Below are positions 16,972-24,388 of a DNA stretch of 64,000 nucleotides, piece by piece. Source of the stretch: Melioribacteraceae bacterium (GTDB taxonomy: Bacteria; Bacteroidota; Ignavibacteria; Ignavibacteriales; Melioribacteraceae); NCBI GenBank assembly GCA_022181065.1, contig BQMY01000117.1:20100-84099 (forward strand), in the 5' to 3' direction. Positions within the stretch are counted from its first letter, which is position 1. Each line of letters starts with the position of its first letter. Position numbers and translations under genes: made by a program. The notes below the pieces were generated by a model. It saw only the letters and a list, made by a program, of their open reading frames with translations, was not told where the DNA came from and did not search any database.

Positions 16972-18490
16972 ATCTGTACCTCACACCAAACATTGTGCTA
17001 CCCGAATTTTCCCACTCATGAGTCGAGCGGTATAATGGTGAAAATATAATTCCGGTAACAAATCTGAACTTATGACCTCCTTCTAATTCAAGTAATTTTA
17101 GCCAGAAATCAGCTTTAAGTACACTATCAAAAATTCTCAGGTTGGCACCAAATATTTCATTGTCAATTCTTTTTTGTTTTGGCACAAATGCCAGATTGAA
17201 ATTTATTATTGGCTGCCATTTGTTGTAAACCTCATTACTGCTCACACTACCCTTGTAGTATGTTGCCTTAACAACATTGTAAGTACCTAATCCAAAATCC
17301 ATTCTGAATCTTAACAGTTTCTCATCACTATCATTCCAGTAGAATGAAAATGTTGTCGCAAATTCATTAAAGGTGAAAAATGCGTACGAACTATCCGCTG
17401 AACCGAATGAAACACCAGGATTATCAAAGTTTTTACCACCGGTGACAAAATGAAGATTGAGAAAAGGAATATCAAAATAACGGGTAGTACTTATATCAAA
17501 TGAAAGTCCAGTACCTACATTCAATTTCGGTTTATCAGACCCCACAAATGGCATTGCAGAAGCAACAGATTCCGAACCTACCGCAAATCTCCCCATAATT
17601 TTAGCATCTATTACCAGATCGTTTTTCATTCGTTTTTTATCACCTGTAATGAAGAACAATCCTCTTCCACCAATATTCAACGCCATACTCTGCCAGGGAT
17701 GCAAATTGAGTAAATCACTCTCCATTGACATTTCTGCACTGAGAATGGTAAAATCGAGATCCATCTCTTTATGATAAAAACTTGCATGCGCTAGTGAAGC
17801 GTCGATCATAAATTCCGCGCCTGATGAAACAGCTCGGCGTCTGGCTCGCGGACTTAAATTTTCAGCTCCATTACCCGAAATTAAAGCAACACTTTTGGGA
17901 TAAATATGTTTACTATGAATCCACATATCGTTTAGGAAATCTGTATTATCAAGGCTTGTCATACCACGTTTAATCTCATATTCCTCAATAGGGATATTTA
18001 ATCTGGAATATGGTTCGTATTGCCCAAGGCTTGATATCACAAAATTAGTGATTGAAGTATATAATTCCGGATCAGAGAAATACAATTCATTCAAATCCGC
18101 GAAAGAAAGCAATGTTTCTCTTTGGGGTTCCTGCACCGTTGTAGAAGCGCCTCCAAAGAAATCCGAGCGTGTTTCCTGGGAAGCAGCCCGAAGATACTCA
18201 ACCCTCAATAAAGTTAGACTATCGATATTAATATTCTTCTGAATGAAAACAAAAAAGTAAGTATAGTCTTCTGAGGCAAAGAATTTAACAGGGTTATTAC
18301 CAAGTGTAGGTACTACCGCGGGTAATTTTTCCAGATCGGAATTGGTAAGACTCAATTGCATCGAGTGGATATCGAGATAATCCACATCGAATTCAATTCT
18401 ATCTTCTATTCTTTGATAATACTCACTCAATTCCTGGGCATAAAATAAAGAGGATAATGAGACAAGCAGTAGTACCACAAACTTTGTCAT
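16961..18490 (-). CDS. Outer-membrane β-barrel protein, family A copy 2
   Basis: Unnamed family. A signal peptide (about 1-19, ending YAQ) precedes roughly 200 mostly soluble residues and a strand-rich C-terminal barrel ending VRYRYGF. Homology to copy 1 (20034-21566) is plain: IDSLTLL versus IDSLYLL, TSLDNTDFLN versus TSRDNTDFIN, RFRMDFGLGTYNVVKA versus RFRMDIGAGYYDVVEA, and an arginine-rich loop SPRARRRAVSSG versus SSRRGRSAGSS. A terminator lies between the first pair and this gene, so it probably has its own promoter. B2 follows with an 11-base overlap, which suggests a fixed stoichiometry with B2. Confidence 0.7.
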   Translation of the reverse strand: MTKFVVLLLVSLSSLFYAQELSEYYQRIEDRIEFDVDYLDIHSMQLSLTNSDLEKLPAVVPTLGNNPVKFFASEDYTYFFVFIQKNINIDSLTLLRVEYLRAASQETRSDFFGGASTTVQEPQRETLLSFADLNELYFSDPELYTSITNFVISSLGQYEPYSRLNIPIEEYEIKRGMTSLDNTDFLNDMWIHSKHIYPKSVALISGNGAENLSPRARRRAVSSGAEFMIDASLAHASFYHKEMDLDFTILSAEMSMESDLLNLHPWQSMALNIGGRGLFFITGDKKRMKNDLVIDAKIMGRFAVGSESVASAMPFVGSDKPKLNVGTGLSFDISTTRYFDIPFLNLHFVTGGKNFDNPGVSFGSADSSYAFFTFNEFATTFSFYWNDSDEKLLRFRMDFGLGTYNVVKATYYKGSVSSNEVYNKWQPIINFNLAFVPKQKRIDNEIFGANLRIFDSVLKADFWLKLLELEGGHKFRFVTGIIFSPLYRSTHEWENSGSTMFGVRYRYGF

Positions 18491-18532
18491 AATCAGGTAT
18501 AAAATTAAGTTTCTAAATAACCAATTTTGAAA

Positions 18533-18567
18533 AACATAAAACTGTTTTTATTTCTCCGTTTTATGTT
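18533..18567 (-). promoter_or_regulatory. Ten-base inverted repeat upstream of A2
   Basis: AACATAAAAC (18533-18542) and GTTTTATGTT (18558-18567) are perfect complements around a 15-base loop, 43 bases or more before the A2 start. It has few G/C pairs and no clean T-run on the minus strand, so it may be an operator or leader structure and not a terminator. Confidence 0.35.
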
Positions 18568-18600
18568 GAAATATTTTATCTACTTTATTTTACCCCCTGG

Positions 18601-18638
18601 AAAAAAGGAAGGCTACTAACCGGAAAACCGGTTAGTAG
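18601..18638 (-). terminator. Strong terminator overlapping the stop codon of family B copy 1
   Basis: On the minus strand an 11-base perfect stem CTACTAACCGG / CCGGTTAGTAG with loop TTTT is followed by CCTTCCTTTTTT. The stop codon of the upstream gene (18632-18634) lies inside the stem. This separates pair A1-B1 from pair A2-B2 at the transcript level. Confidence 0.88.
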
Positions 18639-20023
18639 TTAATTTTAAGTATCGGAGAAAATACAACGTAATCACCTCTCCATAATGCATCGTACTGTTT
18701 TGCGTCGATACCAAAGTTATTCATAACTTTAACTTCGAAACCAAATGTTGAACTGATCATGGCTTTTACAGTAGCGCCATAATATCCCCAACCATCTGAT
18801 ACATTATAACCACCTAGGACTTGAAGATCATGCTGAATCAAGCCACCGTTGTTATCAATACCAACGTTAAATGTCATAAAGTGCTTGAATTTATCAAAAT
18901 CTTCGCGATTTTCAAGATCAATCACGCTTAAAGTTGCCTGATCAATTCTTAATTTGTGAAGATCATGAGAAGCAAGACCCGCACCTGCATAAAGCTGACC
19001 AAAATCGAACATGTTGGTGATATCTCTGTAAATCCAACTTAGACTAAAGTAGTTTTTAACAGCAACAAAATCCTGATTAACGTTATAAATTCCAAAATCT
19101 TTGTATTTGTAATCAGCATAGGTAATAAAACTTTCAACATTCAGATAAACATTCTCAAACTCTTCGGTAATGTTTTTAAGAAGATCACCCGAAAGAGCGA
19201 AATATGCGGAACTACCAGATTTAAACATAGGCATAGTAGGTAGATCAGCAATAAAAGGTTTTGATGTATTTGTACCGGTACCAACTGATAATTTGTAAGT
19301 ATAATCAGAAGGATCGTCGCCAAGAGCGTTATAATACGTGAGGCTAACTCCAGCAACATATTCTGCCGAGAACCAACCTGGTAAGAATATTTTATCAAAA
19401 CCCCACTTACCGAATAATGAAAGAAGGTATTTATTTCTTACACCCGAAGTAGTTGACCAAAACATAAGTTCAGGTTCGAGCATATTCAGGTCAATATCAA
19501 AATAATAGCCATATTTGGTTTCGTAAACGTCCTTTGTCACATCACTGAAAAAGTAAGTCTGTTCCTGCATCTTGTCATAAAGTCGCGGACCAATAATTTC
19601 TTTAAGATAGAAACCATCCTCCACGGGATCGAACAAAGGAATTGGCTTTACTTCATCTGACTGATCAATAGAAATAAACGCGAAATATTCAAATTCTTCA
19701 TCATAATACCTTCTTCTAAGGTCAACGATAACTTCTCCATCGAAAACAGCATTAGCTTTTTCCATAACTACCTGAACATCGGCAGGTTGACCATTTATTC
19801 TGAAGGCATTTTTAACTGCGAATTTGTTAAATAACTCCCTGATAAAACCGGGATCATTTATAAACCACTTTCTTTTCAAGTCATCAAACGCTATTGTATT
19901 GTACTCAAGATTTGAGTAAATAGTATTCAACTCCTCTTTAGACTGTGATCCATTAGTTTCCTGAGCGTAATTAACATTTGTCAGGATAAATACTGTCAAT
20001 ATATATAAAACTAATTTCTTCAT
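18632..20023 (-). CDS. Outer-membrane β-barrel protein, family B copy 1
   Basis: Paralogue of 15559-16971. It has a signal peptide ending YAQ, the shared soluble block (TIYSNLEYNTIAFDDLK, VKNAFRINGQPAD, LRRRYYDEEFEYFAF), then strands of a predicted barrel ending FSPILKINY. I use ATG 20023; an in-frame TTG at 20032 lies nine bases upstream but sits too close to the AGG that would be its ribosome site. It begins just after the A1 stop (20034), so the two are probably translated together. It closes the first transcript of the GldL-like operon, its stop lying in a terminator stem. Function unknown; I do not see GldN, PorP or SprF signatures. Confidence 0.72.
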   Translation of the reverse strand: MKKLVLYILTVFILTNVNYAQETNGSQSKEELNTIYSNLEYNTIAFDDLKRKWFINDPGFIRELFNKFAVKNAFRINGQPADVQVVMEKANAVFDGEVIVDLRRRYYDEEFEYFAFISIDQSDEVKPIPLFDPVEDGFYLKEIIGPRLYDKMQEQTYFFSDVTKDVYETKYGYYFDIDLNMLEPELMFWSTTSGVRNKYLLSLFGKWGFDKIFLPGWFSAEYVAGVSLTYYNALGDDPSDYTYKLSVGTGTNTSKPFIADLPTMPMFKSGSSAYFALSGDLLKNITEEFENVYLNVESFITYADYKYKDFGIYNVNQDFVAVKNYFSLSWIYRDITNMFDFGQLYAGAGLASHDLHKLRIDQATLSVIDLENREDFDKFKHFMTFNVGIDNNGGLIQHDLQVLGGYNVSDGWGYYGATVKAMISSTFGFEVKVMNNFGIDAKQYDALWRGDYVVFSPILKINY

Positions 20024-20033
20024 TGTCGTCAAC

Positions 20034-21566
20034 CTAGTTATTTAATCCATATCTGTATCTGATTTGCACTGCGGCACCGCCATCTGTCTCCCAACCTTCC
20101 GCATCACGGAAGAACGGAGCGGAAACATAATTTGCTTCGAGTCTGAACATATGATCCGGTGCAATCTGGAAGATTGTCAACCATGCCCAATAATTAAATG
20201 CGCTGTCGAAAAATTTGAGTTTGGCACCCATTACCGGGTTATTTTTCGGAGCCCAGGTATAATTAAGAGCGATCATCGGCTGGAATTTTGCAAACACCTG
20301 CTTTGAACCAAGCAGAGCGTCAGTGGCGTTAACCCACTCAGCTTCAACAACATCATAATATCCGGCGCCTATGTCCATTCTGAATCTGCTTGTTAATTTA
20401 TCCGACGTGTTCCAGAAAAATGACATACTTACTTCAGCTTCGTTAAATGTGTGATAGGAAAACTTCCTGGTTCCCTTAAACACATATACTGCCGGATCAG
20501 TTACATCCCTGTCACCTGTTGAGAAGTAGAAATTCAGATATGGGAAATTACCCATTTTTGAAAAATTAAACTGACCGTAAATACCTGTACCAAAATTAAG
20601 AGCAGGAGGATCACCAAATATCCATGGTTGTGCATCATAGATATCACGTGTTCCAAGATTAACTCTTGCGCCAAACTTGGCATTCAGGAAGGTTGAATTA
20701 CTTATCCCGCGTTTATCGCCGGCAAGCATGAATAACATTTTTATACCAGCTCTAACAGTCATAGACTGATGCGGCAATACATTTACAACCGGCTGAGTAA
20801 AATCCAGTTCAACACTTGCACCACCATCCTCAAGAATAGCGTTCATACTTTCGTGAGAAAAACTGATTTTTGAAATACTGGCGTCAATTTTAAATGCCGT
20901 ACTGCTACCAGCGCTTCTTCCTCTTCGGGAACTACCGGCGGCTTCATCTTTGAACCAGTGTATTTCATAAGTTTTAGCGTAATTAATGAAATCGGTATTA
21001 TCGCGCGAAGTTAAACCCAAGCTGGTTTTAATATCACCTTCAGTATTAATTCTTAACAAAGACTGTGGAGGGTCTTCAGGATTTAACCTTAAATGTTCCA
21101 TCACCATCTTTTGCATAGAATAATAATACTCAGGATTATTGAGTTTTAGATTGTGCAAATCACTAAACTTCAACACAACTGTGGTATCATCAGAGATATC
21201 TCCGATGGCGGAGAAAAAGCCTCCTTCAGCACTGGTATTAACCCTTATTTCATCCACATAAAGCAAATAAAGGGAATCAATTCCCAGCCCTTCGTTCAGA
21301 AAGATTAGACGATAAGACACATTATCATCCTCAATAAAACCAAAAGGCTCATTTTTACTTACTCTCGGGATACTTTTAAGTAACGGATCAATACCATCCT
21401 GTGGATAGACAGGGATGTAGTGTATATTGAGATAATCCTTGTCTTTCCTCAACTTGAGATCAATTTTATCAACAAGGTCTTCAGCCTGTTGCTGTGCCAG
21501 AATTGAAGTGAACAATGCTGACACAAGGAAAAAACCTAAAACTATATTTAATATTTTTTTATCCAT
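20034..21566 (-). CDS. Outer-membrane β-barrel protein, family A copy 1
   Basis: Paralogue of 16961-18490. Signal peptide about 1-24 (ending LAQ), an N-terminal soluble part, an arginine/glycine/serine loop (SSRRGRSAGSS, near 219-229), and a strand-rich C-terminal barrel ending IRYRYGLNN. It follows the GldM-C-like gene by 37 bases in the operon that starts with the GldL-like gene. Co-transcription with an inner-membrane motor suggests that this is the outer-membrane partner the motor drives. That is inference, as I recognise no named domain. Confidence 0.72.
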   Translation of the reverse strand: MDKKILNIVLGFFLVSALFTSILAQQQAEDLVDKIDLKLRKDKDYLNIHYIPVYPQDGIDPLLKSIPRVSKNEPFGFIEDDNVSYRLIFLNEGLGIDSLYLLYVDEIRVNTSAEGGFFSAIGDISDDTTVVLKFSDLHNLKLNNPEYYYSMQKMVMEHLRLNPEDPPQSLLRINTEGDIKTSLGLTSRDNTDFINYAKTYEIHWFKDEAAGSSRRGRSAGSSTAFKIDASISKISFSHESMNAILEDGGASVELDFTQPVVNVLPHQSMTVRAGIKMLFMLAGDKRGISNSTFLNAKFGARVNLGTRDIYDAQPWIFGDPPALNFGTGIYGQFNFSKMGNFPYLNFYFSTGDRDVTDPAVYVFKGTRKFSYHTFNEAEVSMSFFWNTSDKLTSRFRMDIGAGYYDVVEAEWVNATDALLGSKQVFAKFQPMIALNYTWAPKNNPVMGAKLKFFDSAFNYWAWLTIFQIAPDHMFRLEANYVSAPFFRDAEGWETDGGAAVQIRYRYGLNN

Positions 21567-21603
21567 ACCATTCTGCTAGCTATTTAATTGGAAGATCAAT
21601 GAC

Positions 21604-22689
21604 CTACATTATTATTGTGGCTTCGTATTCGTACTCTACATTTTTCTCATACTGCGTACTAAATCTCATCTTGATTTTCACCGGTACTTCGTCTCCTATC
21701 TCAAGAACATCAATAAATTCCTGATTAAGGTCAAGAGAAACAATTGTAAAGTAACCTGACTGAGCGAAGTTACCACCTCTACCCGGCATTAAAAAATCAG
21801 CCGGTTCCGAAGTAATCTGTAAATTCCGCAATTTTGCAGGAGCAGCTACAAGACTACCGTCCTCTTCAACGTAACCTGTGTAAATAAAATAGAAAGTAAG
21901 CAGTTTCTTATTAAATGGTGAAATGTAATAAACACCACCTTCTTCAGCTTCATCAGCATTACTAAGATCTTTCCAGGTAACAAAACCGCTAAGTTGAGGT
22001 GGAATAACGTTAAATGACCACCTTGTATCTTTCAGTTCTCCTGTTTCAGCCTCTTTGTACTGGAATTCCTGACCGTTATACATACCAATTACAGTATAAC
22101 TTTGCCCAAGCGATTCGTCTTTTTTCAAAACTTCATCCAGATTGACAACAGCACCCCTTCCCGTATCAATAACCTGACCGCCGCTATTCTGCACTTCATA
22201 TGAATATTTTAGCGGATCTGTGTACTCCGCGGTAGCAAAACTGAAAGTTTCCTTTTCACCGGGATAGTAACTTTCCCTTATACTAACCTTGGCGGGCATG
22301 TTGGGATTATCAACCAAAAGGAGGTAGTAACCCGATTGTGTTCTTCTTCTTGTTTCATCGACAAAATCGAGGTCTATTCTTACATAGTAAGTACCGGCTT
22401 TATCAGTAACGCCATAAACTTCATAAACTACAGTTTCACCACGTTCACCACCCTTTAGCTGGTTTGGTGCCTGGAAATACTCTGTAAGCTCTTTTAATTC
22501 GTTACCCGATTCATCAAGAAGAGTAGCTTTGATGTCGTTAATTTTTTTGATGTTCGTTAAAACTATCTGCTTTCTTGCCGGCACCTTAAATTGTTGAAGC
22601 GCTACCACGTGAATGGTATCACTTACATTAAAGCCCTGCCCCGCCAGAAAACTGACAGTCAGAAGGAAAAGTATTATCACTCTTTTCAT
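21604..22689 (-). CDS. GldM C-terminal-like secreted periplasmic protein
   Basis: Probably the periplasmic Ig-like half of a split GldM/PorM. A signal peptide (MKRVIILFLLTVSFLAGQG) is followed by several β-sandwich-like stretches and no further TM helix. Known GldM is one polypeptide with a TM helix and four periplasmic domains that reach the outer-membrane ring. Here the TM part is the separate gene upstream (22758-23372). I chose ATG 22689 because GAAGGG sits just before it; ATG 22701 adds four residues without a ribosome site. No conserved catalytic motif was seen. The assignment rests mainly on gene order and domain style. Confidence 0.55.
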   Translation of the reverse strand: MKRVIILFLLTVSFLAGQGFNVSDTIHVVALQQFKVPARKQIVLTNIKKINDIKATLLDESGNELKELTEYFQAPNQLKGGERGETVVYEVYGVTDKAGTYYVRIDLDFVDETRRRTQSGYYLLLVDNPNMPAKVSIRESYYPGEKETFSFATAEYTDPLKYSYEVQNSGGQVIDTGRGAVVNLDEVLKKDESLGQSYTVIGMYNGQEFQYKEAETGELKDTRWSFNVIPPQLSGFVTWKDLSNADEAEEGGVYYISPFNKKLLTFYFIYTGYVEEDGSLVAAPAKLRNLQITSEPADFLMPGRGGNFAQSGYFTIVSLDLNQEFIDVLEIGDEVPVKIKMRFSTQYEKNVEYEYEATIIM

Positions 22690-22757
22690 AGGACCCTTCA
22701 TATCTTTTATAACTGATTACAAAACAGATGCGGTAAAAAATACCGCATCAGACAAAA

Positions 22758-23372
22758 CTAAAATAGCACATCAGCCGCTTTGGTTTTAACACCGCCGCCA
22801 GAAGATACATTTACTACAAAGTCAACCTTATCACTAGTAATAAGATTGTTACCATCTTCATAATGAAGTTCTTCTTTCAATTGCTCCAGAAGATGATCGG
22901 TTAGATATCCGGGCAATTCTCTTTCAACTTCACAATATGCCACAAAATTATACTTTCCGGTACGTTTGAATTCACCAAGAAAAACCGCGTTTCCGCTTTG
23001 TGTTTCAATAACAAAACGTTCGTTTGAAATCTGTGTTGAATTTATACCACCTTCAGGCCAACCGGATGGTGATCGTTTACTATCAGGATTAACATCTATG
23101 AAGTAGAGCACTTTGGCTTTTTCTTCCTCTGAAACTAATCCTGCCGGTGTCATAACAATCTTGTGAGGTTCTTTATTTTTCAGGCTATAGTCAGAATCTC
23201 TTTGCGGTACCTGCAAAACAATCGGCTGACTGTAAGAACGAGCCAAACTCGTGATCATCTTATCCCTGATTTCATGCTCTATGTGTTCAAGCTCATCTCG
23301 TTCGGTGATAACAATAAGCAATTCAACAAGAATAACGATGTAGAGTACGAAGTAAACCATACTTTTTTTCAT
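22758..23372 (-). CDS. GldM N-terminal-like single-TM protein
   Basis: 204 residues with one N-terminal TM helix (about 5-23) containing an unusual buried acid, Glu17 (VILVELLIVI). A charged, helical periplasmic stretch (ITERDELEHIEHEIRDKM) and a β-rich remainder follow. In GldLM rotary motors the GldM TM helix sits inside the GldL pentamer and carries key polar residues, and this protein has the right topology and position directly after the GldL-like gene. It is much shorter than the roughly 510 residues of GldM, and the missing domains may be the next gene. The ribosome site GGAGGTAATTACG before the ATG is strong. Confidence 0.6.
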   Translation of the reverse strand: MKKSMVYFVLYIVILVELLIVITERDELEHIEHEIRDKMITSLARSYSQPIVLQVPQRDSDYSLKNKEPHKIVMTPAGLVSEEEKAKVLYFIDVNPDSKRSPSGWPEGGINSTQISNERFVIETQSGNAVFLGEFKRTGKYNFVAYCEVERELPGYLTDHLLEQLKEELHYEDGNNLITSDKVDFVVNVSSGGGVKTKAADVLF

Positions 23373-23392
23373 CGTAATTACCTCCTACTTGA

Positions 23393-23938
23393 TTATGAGC
23401 TCTTAAGAGTCTCTTTCATTTCACTAAGTGCCTGAAGATTCTTTTTATTTATGTCGTTAACTTTTTCAGATATTTTGTCGAATCTTTCCAAATACCCGTC
23501 AATCATCTTAACTTCATCTTCAGTAAGACTTTTTAAGATGTCAACACTATCTTTGATCTCTTTTGCGTTTATATTGATCTTGGCCTGAGCAGCACCTGCC
23601 GCGTCGGCTTTTTCTTTATCTTCTTTCCCATGGGGCTCTTCAGGTGTGAAGAATGTCACGAAAGCCAGGATAAAGAGCATTACAAACTCTATATAGAGTG
23701 CTATCATTACCCATTGAATACCGATACGATCGCCATCTAGCAAAAATTCCGGTACAAGTGGGTTACCTGCTACGCTGGCTCCTAATCCACGCAAACCGAC
23801 GATGATAATCAAGATTGCCGCACCGATATAAACTAATCCCATTACGTTATTAGCATACTGTGGTACGAAATAATAAACCATAAATCTTCCGATAAAGGTT
23901 CTTGGTTCATGCCGATTGCGTTTTTTTGATTCAGCCAC
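23393..23938 (-). CDS. GldL-like motor protein
   Basis: 181-residue inner-membrane protein with two TM helices and a coiled-coil cytoplasmic tail (about 125-180). TM1 (VMGLVYIGAAILIIIVGLRG) resembles the glycine-rich TM1 of GldL. TM2 (about 75-97) holds a buried glutamate, Glu84, in ALYIEFVML, then FFTPEEP, like GldL TM2, which has a proton-channel Glu followed by a Pro/acid-rich turn. GldL/GldM form a proton-driven motor for T9SS and gliding. The start is GTG 23938 with GGAGGTAAGCA upstream, and a good promoter lies at 23997-24027. First gene of the motor operon. Confidence 0.7.
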   Translation of the reverse strand: MAESKKRNRHEPRTFIGRFMVYYFVPQYANNVMGLVYIGAAILIIIVGLRGLGASVAGNPLVPEFLLDGDRIGIQWVMIALYIEFVMLFILAFVTFFTPEEPHGKEDKEKADAAGAAQAKININAKEIKDSVDILKSLTEDEVKMIDGYLERFDKISEKVNDINKKNLQALSEMKETLKSS

Positions 23939-23996
23939 TGCTTACCTCCAAGAAATATTGATGAATGTTATTAAGATACTTTGTATTATATTAAGT

Positions 23997-24027
23997 CAAA
24001 TATACAAATTACTGACAAATTAGCAAA
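23997..24027 (-). promoter_or_regulatory. Bacteroidota-type promoter of the GldL-like operon
   Basis: On the minus strand TTTG (24027-24024), a 19-base spacer, and TATATTTG (24004-23997) match TTTG-N19-21-TAnnTTTG completely. The expected transcript would begin about 50 bases before the GTG start. Confidence 0.6.
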
Positions 24028-24145
24028 AAATAATTATTCGATTTTTATATATTGAATTTAAAATGTTTATTAAATCGTTCGATGATGCATATCATCTAAA
24101 ATTTTCATAAGAGGCGTTTGTATCGGCACATCACTTGGTCGCAAT

Positions 24146-24178
24146 ATATCAAATAAGGTAGAAATATCAAATAATGTA
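24146..24178. repeat. Direct repeat of 15 bases
   Basis: ATATCAAATAAGGTA (24146-24160) and ATATCAAATAATGTA (24164-24178) differ at one base and are offset by 18 bases, close to two helical turns. Position upstream of the GldL-like operon promoter makes a regulator-binding site possible. Confidence 0.45.
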
Positions 24179-24315
24179 TAGTACAATCTTAATTTATAAC
24201 AACAATTTAATAACGTAATGAATATTTTCAAGTTTTAAATTATTACTTTTTTAATATTTTGTTGCAACCCGAGTGAATGAGGCTAGATTATTTTGGACTG
24301 ATATAGAACATGCAA

Positions 24316-24341
24316 TAATGTTATATTTTTCAATAACATTA
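24316..24341. repeat. Nine-base inverted repeat downstream of the DUF2254-like gene
   Basis: TAATGTTAT (24316-24324) pairs with ATAACATTA (24333-24341) around an eight-base loop. It lies 48 bases past the stop of the minus-strand gene. It is poor in G/C, so it would be a weak terminator at best. Confidence 0.4.
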
Positions 24342-24388
24342 ATATTAAAAATAAAAGTTATAGTCAAGCATACGTCATAAAGAAATAA

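Larger units (their letters stand above)
23939..24388. other. 450-base AT-rich intergenic region upstream of the GldL-like gene
   Basis: No open frame of note. It holds the predicted gldL promoter (23997-24027), a near-perfect 15-base direct repeat (24146-24178) and a nine-base inverted repeat (24316-24341), and it receives the 3' end of the DUF2254-like gene. The rest is plain AT-rich sequence. Confidence 0.7.

Noticed and set aside
15559..21566. Calling the A and B barrels GldN, GldK or PorP/SprF
   Set aside because: Motifs of those families were not visible; position beside GldL/GldM-like genes is not enough for a name.
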